In this document: positions 33,101-44,100 of the stretch, one piece after another
Position numbering within the stretch: the stretch's first letter is position 1
Layout of the letters: every line of letters starts with the position of its first letter
Assembly: GCA_030248295.1 (NCBI GenBank)
Contig: JASANH010001652.1
Span: forward strand, 248,001-312,000
From: Mesodorylaimus sp. YZB2_4
Taxonomy: Eukaryota; Nematoda; Enoplea; Dorylaimida; Dorylaimidae
Direction of reading: 5' to 3'
Length of the DNA stretch: 64,000 nt
Notes under the pieces: generated by a model
Told to the model about the DNA's origin: nothing
The model's input: the letters and a program-made list of their open reading frames with translations, nothing else
Databases searched by the model: none
Made by a program: the position numbers and the translations under genes

Positions 33101-36100
33101 GCTCAAAGGTTTTCGTGCCAGCACAGAAGACACATTGGACAGTACTTGGCACATTTCAGTCATCGCCATTGCCTTTATAGATCAGAGCAATTGTAATGCC
33201 CAGCCCAGTCTTTGGTCTTCCATGATGGTTTGCGAAGCCAGGAACTGCTTCCTTCATGCCCCAGTATCTTACACACATCATCCAAGAGACATCGCCCGGC
33301 CCAGTCGCTTTCTGATTCTCATATTGCGAATTGCCTCGGTGACTTTTTCGACTCGCTCCTCGTGAAGCATGACACGGTAGAATGCGGAGAGTCTTGTTCC
33401 TAGCCTGGATTTTTGCAGACATCAGCGATCTGTTACCCGAATGACCTCCAGCACATCGACCTGTAGTTGATGACTGACGATCCATTTCATTTTGTTTCCT
33501 TAATGCGGCCGTTATCAACACATTTCCTTGTGAGTTCAGCATCCACTAACACTAAGCTACGAAGGCAAACTTTTAGACGAAACTGGTTATGATATTCCGG
33601 CAAAGGACCAAGTTATTAAAAGTACTTCTCTACCAAGCATATCTGTTAGAAAATTCAGCCTGAGGATATAAAATATCCGCAGGACATTATGCTGTAGCTG
33701 CTTACGCGAAAAACTTTTTTCAGATATACGCAATTTATGACATCATTGAATTTCTCCCATGCATGCTTTGGATGATATATCTTTGCATTTATTTCCCGCT
33801 TCGTCTGATGAATCGAATTCGAAAAAAAGAAAGTCGCATTCTGGAAGTGAGTTGTATTTATACGCGTCTAATCAATATTTTCAACATATTTGGTAGTTTT
33901 AGACTCGGAACAAGTATGGTTTCGAGTACGAATATGTTCGCCGTTTGATTAACCTCAAGGACAAACCGAGAGCGTGCTATAAAGAATCCTACGGAAAGAC
34001 GGGTAGTTTGTTGCGGAAGATTACAAATTTTTTTTTAAAGAAGTTCTACGCGCCCATCGAAGGCTATCGTTACCCTGTCAGCATGCTAACCGCCACTTCC
34101 GTTTCCATGCTACTGGTCTGGGTTGTAAGCAAATAAGTTGCGCTAAAAATCTTGCAAGGAATTATTGAAATAAGTGTCTTTAGGCCGTCATCAAACTGAT
34201 GAGATTTTATCATTTAATCATTTTCCGAGCCCGCAATTTTATCGAGAATTCTTTTGTGCTACTATTTAAATTTCTGGGCAATAATACCAGAGTGGGAATG
34301 GAAGAAACACCGCCTCCTTTTTACGATGAAGCAATGAAGTGGTGGCGAGGCGTTGAATGTAAGTAGTGTGTGATTCGATGAGTGAGTAGGGCAGAAGACC
34401 ACACTAGTCACAGCTCAGTATTTCTCGCGTACATCCAAGAGCTATTCACTGTAAATCCTTGATTGCTACCCCTCGTGCTTTTATCCCGTCCTCGCGCCCT
34501 TCGCCATGTTTGTAGGGTCAAGTAAGCATCTATGAAATGTCTGTGCTAGAAAATACTGTACAGTATAGCAGGAAGATTTCAAAAAAATTCGCAAGACTCT
34601 AAGCGCGGACCACTGCTGACCAGTTGGCCCAATATCTTGCGTTGAGATTTCTTATGACGTTACGCCTTTCTTTCGGCCCAAGTGAAGGTTTGCAAGGTTC
34701 CTTGGTGAGCTGTTGCAGTCTTATATGCAAAAGTCTGGTATTTGAATGAAGAAAAAGCGGAGACTTTTGATCACCAAGCGATCATATATAGATACGAAAA
34801 TTTTTTGAACGAAAAAAGAATTAGGCAAGTTAACTTAACTGATTCTTCTTCGTTAAGTTAAGCTAGGTTAACTAAATCTTTTGAGATTAAGTCAATTGTA
34901 ACTTGAACTGAATCTTTTTCCAACGTTGTAGCAACGCTAAAGCCTAATTATTGTAAGGAACGGCCTGAGAAAACGGGAAAAGGCACTTCTTGCTTGGTAA
35001 TGCCCTACCAGAAGGATAATTCATGCAGGCAAATGCTATATGAGCGGTAACTGTTGCTCAATCAGTTGTTGGTGCGTTGCGCGCTCTTTGAGCTCTCTTG
35101 CTCAGTAGCCCCATCGTTTGGACATAGCCGCCATGTCCAAACGAAATGCAGGTATCGTCAGCTGGTACAGGAAGTGCGGGCAACTGCTGCTCGATTACTC
35201 GTTATTCCACTGGACCAGAGTAGCTTCGATAGCTGAATTCTATCAGGCACAGCAATACCAATTACCATCGAGTGTCGAAGGTAATGGATGCACTTAGACG
35301 TAGTTCCTTGCAGTCCTAGTTGCCCTGCCGCGAATCGGCCACACTCTCGACAGAACTGTCCTTTTAGGGAGCACCTGCGTTGGAAATACAACACCAGGAA
35401 GCTTGCTATTACAACAATAAAGTCCCGACCTCTTACAGCCCTGGTTAGTCATAAAAGCACTATATCTCACCCGTTGAAACTAAAAAAACTTGAAAAAATC
35501 AAGATTTTGAAAAGTTGATTTTTCAAAGCTCAGTTTTTTGATCTTGATAAAATCACCTAGAAGGTGTTTCAAAAATTTTTTCAAGTCTATCAATGTGCTT
35601 CAAATTAAAAAATCAAGACCGAAAAAAATCTTGATTTTGTCACCTGTCGTACACCGTATTTATGTATATTTTAATAAGCAGTACTGGCATGCTGTCTAAA
35701 ATACAGCTTTCGGGAGGAAACAAATATCACAATTGACAATTTGAACATGTTTCAGACTCGATATACCTGTCGCTTACCATTGCCGTCCTGCTGACCATTG
35801 TTAGTATGTTGCTAGTAATGAAAAACTATCGGAATCATATTTTGCAGTATTACAAAGGCGTCGTTGTGGATTTACCCCGCCTTACACACAAGACTCCTCG
35901 AGCCATTGTGGTAAGTTCACATAGTGTACCCACAATCTATTGCAGATACTGATCTGCAATGATTGAAAGACATTTTGATCTGAAAATTTGCTGCATTGCA
36001 GTGCACAAAAAATTGTTTGGAAGTACAGTGAATACTGACACAGCGGCAAGGTATCTTTACTTGCTTTTAAGAAAGCTAAGCAGTTGACCTGCAGTAGAAT

Positions 36101-39100
36101 TCTTCAGAGATCGGAGAAGGTAGGCCCATAAGTCAGTGCTTATTGCCAAGTACTACCCAATATCGACAGTTTCTTCCATGCGACCAGCAGATAGGATCGG
36201 ATCAAAGTCAGCTTTTTCACGCAGGCATTGAAAATGTGCCCGCGGGGTCATCTCACAGGTCTTTTAGAATGAAGAAGCAGACTCTTACGCGAGATACAAT
36301 CTACCGTTCCGAGCTTGAACGATTTTAAAAGTTCAGGCACTAATCATAAGCCAGTGCGGGTAAGGCTTAATTTAAGTGCACATGCCCAGATAAACATAAT
36401 GTATTTTTTTTTATTACTTCTATTCTGAGGGTATTTCTATTGCAAATCAAAATGTCAGACCAGAAACAGCAAATTTAAATGCCTCTGGTAAAAAATTCTC
36501 AACGATGACTAGCTTGAACCATTTTATCTCCAATACTTGAACGTGCAACAGTACGGCACAGCTTACTGTACGTGAAAGTAAATAACTGCTCAAATACTTT
36601 TTCCATGGCAAAACTGTCCGCCAACGAAAACAAGCCAAAAGAAATAGGTGCATATGAGTGGGAGAAAAAATGTTTGCTGAAATTTTTGCCAAAGAGAGAA
36701 AGAGAACTCTATCCCTCAATTCTTTTAGTCTTCATGAGGGTTGACCCTGGCTTCCAGCAGTCCCTCAAGCTTTGTATTGCGAGATCTAAAATACGGTTCC
36801 TCTTTCACTGGCGATAAACCAGTTACTCCCTTACGTTGTACTGACCTCAAGCATATCAATAGGTGCTGCGAGTGTACACCAATATGTAGTATATTTGTCA
36901 TCTGATGCTGAATGCAATCACGATTAGCAAAACGCGTCGGATTAAACCCATATACTAGTATGCAACTGATCCGAAATTTTAGTTGGAGACTTTCGAATTG
37001 GATCAGATGATGGATCCATTTCAGTGGTGACTGCAGTGACATATAAGATCCGACATGCACTGCTTCTTGATCACAGCCAGCCGAATCTCGGAGTGAGAGC
37101 AGAAACCTGGCAGGATGAGCTAGCAAGGAAAAGGCAGACCTGACGATGAATAAAAAGTCGGTATTGAGGGCCACCATACAACTTACTGGAGCGGTCCACC
37201 ATTTTATATGCACTGATCGTGAGACCTGTGTAACTAGAATGTGCGTATGCTAAAAGCCACAATCAGTCGAGGCAAAGCCCACTGAACCTGAACCCATGTC
37301 AGCAGGTACAGTACAGTATTTACTTTTCAGGTTGCCGGCTCCAAATATATTGGATATCAGTTTGGCTATGCTTTTTGGGGCACGTTGAAGCGTTAGTATT
37401 AACATTGTAATTTAAAATCTTAAAAATATTTCTATGCAGGCTTTCTCACTCAAGCGGTCTTCTTGTTATTAATCAGCCTTGCTATCATCTTGACCACTGT
37501 GAGCATAGTTGTTTTCAAAAACTATCAACTATTTACTAAAATACTTCTTTGGGTCGGGTAAGTACACCATCACCCTATGGCCAAGGATCAGCTATTCTAA
37601 CTTTAGATCTTTCCTTGCCTACTTGTATGGTATTATGATTGTTCAACAGTTACTGGTCCATTTCGTCTTTCTGCAAAAAGATGAACATGGGAAGCGCGTA
37701 TTAGCTATTAATCGCTTGTAAGTCTTCGAGGACTAAAGATTTCTGTGCGTTGTAGGTTTATCCAGCAAGTGTGTAGCATTTTGTCACTATGCATGCGACA
37801 CATATTAGCACTAGAGCCTTTATATAGATGCAGTACATAATAGCACGCACTTTATGCTTCCAGCAATCCTGCTAGAATACGAGTATGAACCAGATTATAT
37901 TTTGTAGATTCGGCTTCTTCAATTTCCAATACATTATGGTTTTTCTCAATTCTGCCGTTGGGCTGGTCTCGTGCCTACTACGAGTGGTTAAGGCAGCCAT
38001 AATCGGAGCTTTCACTGTGTCCCGACTGGACATGAGTTGCATGAGTCGGACATTTGAAGGAAAAGATGTCGGTAAATAACATTGAAATATGTAACTCACA
38101 CAAAACCACGGCGAACATAGAATTACAAAGCTGAAAGTATAGTTCGATGCGATGCGTCAAATAAGCTTGCGATGCGACGTTTTAGGCACCTTTTTACATT
38201 GTCAGTTGACCCAAAAGTGTCGCATCGCACGCTTATTTGACGCATCGCATCGAACTATACTTTGGGCTTAAGTCTCGTAGCAATGCTTCTATGAGGTTAA
38301 ACAAGTTGGTTATTCAAACCTTCCCTAAAAACCTGCCATGCTGGGCTTGTGTAAGTTTTTAAGTGGTGGAAGCTTCGGAGTATGCACCACTTACGGGCGA
38401 TCCAATCCAATTTTTTTGCCAAAACAAGTTGTTGAAGAAAGGACAGTGCTAGAGGAGTTTAGAGCATGTGTTGAAACAACAACAAGCAGGAAGACCCGGA
38501 TGAGAATACAATATGGTAAAAGCATACCGGGGTCGTGGCCTAGCGGGAGGGCTCGACTCCCGCCTCGGCACAAAATGATTGTCAATTATGTGTTCCTTAG
38601 CCCTCGAGTGCGCCGTATGGTGCTTGGCCATGGATAAAGTATGACATGACGTGACATGGAATCAAAATAGGCTCGAACGGAAAAAAACCATCATTGCTCG
38701 AGTTCCCTGACCTTTGGTTCTGAAACGACTCGGGTGAGGATTGGGGAAAACCGCAGTCCCGCTAATATAGCCGAATAAAGAAAATAGGAATGAGCAAATT
38801 TTAAATTTCTACTTTAGGATTCAACGCCTATGTTAGCTTGTTGGAATTGGAGAATATCCAAACAAATCCAATTCTGGTCATCTTTGTGGATTTGTTGCGA
38901 GAAGCTGCATTTGGACGGACAATAAAGTCAAACAAAGAGAGCATTCGCTTTTTCAACCAAGAGAGCGACAATAATGTTTCAATTTTGGACGGTAATCACT
39001 AAGCTCTACTTTTATTCGGTTTGTGTTTTCGTTGGCCGTGTATTTTCAGAGTAGAGTTCTGGACAGGATGTTTCAGCTGCAATCAAACATCGAAATCTTG

Positions 39101-39548
39101 TCGTACTTATCCATAAATGTGGCCCAAATTTGACTGCCATCCACGGGGGACTTTATACTTCGTATGTGCCTGTAGTTTGCCGCTGACAGCGGCAACACAG
39201 CCATATTTGAAATGCACGGCTAATAGGAAAACACAGGTACGTGTGCAAGGAAGTCAGCTTAACTTACTGCATATTTCTTCTTTTAAAGATCAATATTCTA
39301 AACGTTTGGCTGTTCAACGACGAAAAAATGTTGTCCGCAATCGCTGGCGAGTGGCAATGACATTAATCAGCAGTTCATACCTGAGATATTACAGGAAGAA
39401 GGAATTGGAATGCATGGGCCAAGAGGGCACTTTCGCTGTTGCAGGACTATTGTCTAATTTCAACCTTGCAGCGGCGCGTCGGAGGAACATGCTGTCTTTT
39501 GCTGTGCGCGAAGTCGATATAAACAAAAAATACAGTGATGTCATTTGA
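30188..39548 (+). CDS. STRA6-like multi-pass retinol/retinoid transporter receptor (copy B)
   Basis: Fifteen exons give 689 residues without a stop: 30188-30243, 30297-30366, 30418-30503, 31389-31525, 31581-31750, 33724-33846, 33903-34124, 34184-34358, 35756-35910, 37331-37379, 37440-37557, 37607-37717, 37908-38071, 38818-38991, 39289-39548. Start MENGTDEAEPD, similar to copy A. Landmarks are KLVDLDEVAFFRYVAIPA, PVDLLGQRRHRFPYVAAFN, EGYRYPVSMLTATS, LDMSCMSRTFEGKD and RKNVVRNRWRVAMT. Exon sizes equal copy A for nearly all internal exons. The sequon in exon 8 is NNT. Intron 10 starts GC (TGGG|GCACGT), not GT, so its splicing may be inefficient. Intron 5 uses a GTTGGT donor and is swollen by an RTE-like LINE with a nested MITE; intron 13 holds a palindromic MITE and a SINE. 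It is the longest gene of the set because of these insertions. Confidence 0.9.
32040..33545 (-). mobile_element. RTE-like LINE fragment, decayed reverse transcriptase
   Basis: Minus-strand pieces match a non-LTR reverse transcriptase in order: RKATGPGDVSW (the KATGPD block) near 33280-33370, FDPEKAF near 32810-32980 (split by a MITE), AGVNQGCAFPTALY near 32600-32660, the catalytic LLFSDDVMLA at about 32517-32546, and TDGSVTVDGI...LGSHVAADMD near 32330-32420. Frames are broken by stops and shifts, so it is dead. A sister fragment is at 40147-40780. It is inserted antisense in intron 5 of STRA6-like copy B. Confidence 0.85.
32810..32976 (+). mobile_element. TGTAACCAGC MITE nested in the LINE
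   Basis: Shares the family blocks GGCTGGGAGACTTCGATCCC, CGAGACTTACCTTGCTCCA and CATCTCCCGCCGCCTGAATG in the same order as the reference copy at 16530-16710. It interrupts the reverse-transcriptase frame of the LINE, so it arrived later. Ends are diverged and the limits approximate. Confidence 0.7.
38127..38275. repeat. MITE-like palindromic repeat, copy 2
   Basis: The left end GTATAGTTCGATGCGATGCG is the reverse complement of the right end (... CGCATCGCATCGAACTATAC), around a core that matches 595-690 in reverse. About 145 bp, non-coding, in intron 13 of STRA6-like copy B. Confidence 0.8.
38528..38660 (+). repeat. tRNA-derived SINE, family 1, shortened head
   Basis: GGTCGTGGCCTAGCGGGAGG leads straight into CTCGACTCCCGCCTC; the middle of the tRNA-like head is missing compared with 24295-24478. 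Then come AAAATGATTGTCAATTATGT, the CCTCGAGTG block and a CATGACATGACGTGACATGG end. It lies in intron 13 of copy B. Confidence 0.7.
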
Positions 39549-39860
39549 GCGCGCGTAAATTTAATTTTTGCACTGTATATACTGTACATTTGTTGCAATC
39601 AAAAGTTTTCCATTGATATTCTTTGCAATGCTGATAAAGTACAAATATATTATGGTTTTTACTTGACTTAAAAATTCTAGCTCGCCACGACCGAGCTTTG
39701 CGGAAAAGGGATGTGCGATAAGAATTCAACGCTCCATCCTTATTCGGCTTTATTTTACAGTAAAGGCATACTGTACTTAGCTATTACGGGTATGCTACTG
39801 TAAGGCCAGGCGCGATATCGGGGGGGGGGAAGGGGGGTGGTTAGGTAGAGTGGTTTTAGA

Positions 39861-40146
39861 ATGACGATCACCTGGAGGAATACGGCATGACGATCACCTG
39901 GAGGAATACGGCATGACGATCACCTGGAGGAATACGGCATGACGATCACCTGGAGGAATACGGCATGACGATCACCTGGAGGAATACGGCATGACGATCA
40001 CCTGGAGGAATACGGCATGACGATCACCTGGAGGAATACGGCATGACGATCACCTGGAGGAATACGGCATGACGATCACCTGGAGGAATACGGCATGACG
40101 ATCACCTGGAGGAATACGGCATGACGATCACCTGGAGGAATACGGC
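39861..40146 (+). repeat. Minisatellite, 11 copies of a 26-bp unit
   Basis: Eleven uninterrupted, seemingly identical 26-bp units, each beginning ATGACGATCACCTGGAGG and ending AATACGGC (286 bp in total). The twelfth, diverged unit at 40147 merges into the reverse-transcriptase sequence of the following LINE fragment (ATGACACTGAATCTGAGGAA...), which shows where the unit came from. As 26 is not a multiple of three, the array cannot keep a reading frame. Confidence 0.95.
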
Positions 40147-40780
40147 ATGACACTGAATCTGAGGAAAACGGAGTATTTTGAGTGTAGCACCAAGACCGAT
40201 AGCTCTGTAACAGTGGATGGGATCGTCGTCAAGAAGATGCTACACTTCATATACTTGGGATCCCACGTGGCGACCGATATGAACACCTTGGCGTATGTGA
40301 GACTGAAAACCACAGCGCCTGGCAGTGGCCGCAGGTGACAAGTGTACTGTGCGACCTGCTGCGACATGCCACATATCAAGGGTGAACAAATCAGTGGTTA
40401 CACCGGTTCCTCCTTGGATCGGAATGTTGGCCCGCCTACAAACAGGAAGCGTAGGCTTGCTACGACGCGCTCGGTTTGACAAGGATGGACCATGCTGTGA
40501 TCACGAATACCGCAAGGTACTGAGAATCGCACTCGCAAAATGGTGATTAAGTCGCGACTGAGCTGGTACTGTATGGGCATGCGATGCGGAGAGAGCCAAT
40601 TCAGTAACGGGTGAGTCCCAGAGAAAAACGGCGATTCTTCAGGCCAAAAAAACCATGGCTGGACACTCTCATCGCCAGAGAAGATGAGAAAAGTAAATGT
40701 GAATCCACGAGATGCGACAGCCCAGGAAAAGCGGACCGTGCTCAAAGGCGGGACTAAACGCTCGGTAAATGATGACTAGT
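40147..40780 (+). mobile_element. RTE-like LINE fragment, 3' part of reverse transcriptase
   Basis: MTLNLRKTEYFEC followed by TDSSVTVDGIVVKK and YLGSHVATDMNTLAYVRLK is the post-catalytic region of an RTE-type reverse transcriptase, and it closely matches the fragment at 32040-33545 on the other strand. Further on, frames shift and only scraps such as CMGMRCGES remain. The 5' part is replaced by the minisatellite. Confidence 0.8.
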
Positions 40781-41191
40781 GTATTTCTATCCCTCAAATA
40801 TGACAGGAAAGGTCACAAAGAAAAGAAGGAAGATAAACAAGCGATAAAAAAGTGTGATAAATTGATCAAATTTGAATTTGGCGGTTTTTGTGCTTAAAAT
40901 TAATGGTACTAAAAAATGCCTGGAAAAGCCATACATACGCACAGTATTTACGAGTATGTAGATGCGCATGCAACTGCCGACAAATTGGGTCTTCATACTT
41001 CAGCCAACTATGTCATGCGTGTAGTGGCCCTGCAGTCTTGTACAGAGGGGCAATGTTAAGGTTGCTTTACATTGACTCCAAGACAGGGGCCGAATATTGC
41101 TGCGATGTCATTGTGCGTACCAAGCTGCTCTGTACACCTGAATAACTGATACAATTAGCCGCTGACCAAAAAGTTAGTTCAGCCCCAGAAA

Positions 41192-44100
41192 ATGCGGGCG
41201 AATAAAACGAATACCAATGATACAAGCGATGAGTAAGTCTAGATTTCCTGGAAGTAAATTGAAACCGAAAATTTTTTTAAATTTTAGAGGAAAAGTTTGC
41301 TTGAGTTTGGTTGATTTGGACGACGTAGCGTTTTTTAGATATGTTGCTATCCCCGCAGTAAGGATGCTTTTTTCTTTACCGAGTAAGAAAATTCGAATCC
41401 TGTATTGTTTGACAGGCTCTTCTGCTCGTTGTTTTCCAGTTGCTGAAACAATGGAATGTAAATGGACCGAATGGATTTTGCAATAAATTTAGCATCATTT
41501 GGTAAGACGACCCCTAGAAAGCCATAAGAAAATATTTTAGTAGAACACACAAAAATATTCCGCATTTTCCTGTTTTTTTTCGCGGAATGTTAAGAGCGTA
41601 TTTTCACTAGTCGCCATAGAAGAGCTCAAATTTTTTCCGTCCTGGCGGCCCAGATACCTAACATCCACGGTTTAATAGGCATTAGGTTTGCGGGCAAATA
41701 TTTTCAGTATATCATAAACATTAAGTATGCACAGCACCTTCGTACGGAATGACGATCTTCCATGCTGTGACTGTGACTTTTTTCTCGGCTTTGCATGCGT
41801 GAAGCAAGCAAGCAAGCTAGTATTTTGGCTGAGCGTACAAGAGTTGGAACTTTGGGGAAAATTGCATTACCAGTATGGGAAAAGCTCGTTTAGAAGCTCT
41901 TGTATTCTCCAAACCCCCGTCCTTGTACTGAATACACGCGTATCCCGTCCTGTGGCCCTAAGGCCAACACCGTTCCAGATGGAAGCTCAAATAGCTCAAA
42001 GCTCAAAAACAAAGTACAGTCCATGTCTTGAAGGAAAAATGCAAAATGTTCATGGCCAGTTTGCGGAACCGAATCTGGGCGAGGGAGCTCATATCAGCAG
42101 ATCTAGATATTTATTTTTGAACAATGTAAAAGCAAGTTTCTCAACCCTTTCTAGGTTAACTAACCGCATGTATAAGCAGTTGAAAAAAAACTCTTTCAGC
42201 TTTGTTTTGCACAAAGGTCGTGAAATTCGTAGCCCTTCCGGAAACAGAATAAGGAATTCAGAATGGAACGCCTTCCATGGCATATAGCTATTCATGGTGA
42301 GTGGTGGGTCCTCACTGTAGATGACATTTTTGATCAGTATCTCCTGAGTCGATCAAAGTTTTGCGAAATACCGCAGGGTTCTCAGGTACCATGTTCCGCA
42401 TGATAGGGTAAAAAAACATCGAAATCCATCGCACAGTTCGGCCATCAAATTGCGCCGAAAAAACCATCCCGAAAGTAAGAATATTGAGTTCGTTCGAAAC
42501 GTAAGGCTGTATTTGTACATAGAACGATAAGAATTATCTTTTTAGCACAAGCATAGTACATTAGCTACTGATGTCACTAACAGTATGACCAGGGAAGGTA
42601 GAAATGAGCCAGTAGTGCTCGGCATTCATTCGATCATCCATGAACTCTGGGGTCGACAAACAGTTTTTGGGCGCAATAAAAATTTTCCCGGACCACTTGG
42701 ACCGCCGACATCCGTCGATTAGCCTTGACCTTGAGCACTATTTTGCGATCGATTCTGGGTGATGTTCCGCGTTTTCGACCACGAACAGGCAAATCCTTGA
42801 CTGTTTTGGAGATTTTAGATTTTTTGATGATCGAGAAGATGGTGGAGCGCGAAGCTGAAGTCTTGACAAGTTGTTTATCCGATAGACCTTGCTTCTTGAG
42901 ATCAATCGCCAATGACTGTTGTCCAATAGGCTGATGAGATTTCCGAGTGCCATTTCGATAGTAGAAAAGGAACACATATAAATCCTATGTCAGAGGCATC
43001 TCTATTTGTGCTCTAAAACCAAAACGAAACTTGGACATACAGTAACTGGCTTTGGACGACAAAGGAAAACCAGAAAATTTGCATCTGTGCGCTTATTTTT
43101 GTCCTATAAATAATTGTGGGAACACCTCTTTTCTCTCGTTTAACAAAATAATTTTTCGGCAAAAAATTATTGAATTCCGACTGATAGACTTTGCTAAACA
43201 AACATCTCCATCCATCCATGTCCTACTCACAGTACTGCTTTTTGTTGCGCAAATGAAAAAAAAATTCGCAGAAAGACGCAGATACACAACTTTTTGGTGG
43301 TCGATTATTTTAGTCCCACCCTATGTATAATACACACGCAAGGAATCAACTATTTACCATTTGTGTTCATTTAGGCCAGTTGATCTTGTAAGCCAGCGGC
43401 GGCACCGGTTTCCCTATGTAGCCGCATTCAATATATCATCTTGGACAATTATCAATTCAATAATCGAGCATAACATCCTTCAACTTGAAACAAATATTGC
43501 GCCTCTGCACAGTCAGTTGAAGACCATTCTTTTTGCACAGACATTTTAGTTTTGTTTGTGAACTACAGCTCTGCTGAAATTGGTCTCGATGATCATCCTA
43601 GCCATCATATTCTATCCTGTATTCGCCGCAATTTCGTCCGATAACGTGATCGGATACGTGCTAGGCATGGCCTATACTTGGATGCTGACTATAGTCTACT
43701 TCGTCACAAGGTTTCCCTGCGCCTATAAAGCCAAGTTGACCGCGGACGACGAAGTAAGTCAGACAGCCTCGATATTCTCCATTCTCCGGTTTTATACTAG
43801 GCAAAATCTAGATGCGGGTTTTGAGTGGACAGTGTCTCGAAGGTAAACAGCATCTGGGCTATATCTTGCCTGGCCCTCCAGCAGACCCCTTGAGCTTGTG
43901 TGTAGCATAAGTAACTTACTACCATCCTATCGATTTTGACTTTTCAAAGTTGCACTGGCTTGTCTATTCATTCAAAAACTCCTCTGGCTTTCTCTCAGAT
44001 ACGTACAGTTTATGACGTCGTTGTGTTTCTACCGTGCATGATTTGGTTAATATATCTCTGCGTGTATTTCCCAGTTCGTGTGATCAATCGACTCAGGAAG

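Larger units (their letters stand above)
39549..41191. other. Spacer between STRA6-like copies B and C
   Basis: Contains a G-run near 39820-39829, the minisatellite (39861-40146) and an RTE-like LINE fragment (40147-40780). From about 40790 to 41190 I see only A/T-rich sequence, which presumably includes the promoter of copy C. Confidence 0.55.

Noticed and set aside
39861-40146. CRISPR-like array
   Set aside because: Units are directly adjacent with no spacers, and the genome is animal. It is a minisatellite.
41727-42287. 186-residue plus-strand frame in intron 3 of STRA6-like copy C
   Set aside because: No recognisable domain, no acceptor/donor context joining it to the gene, and exon 3 joins exon 4 directly in phase without it.
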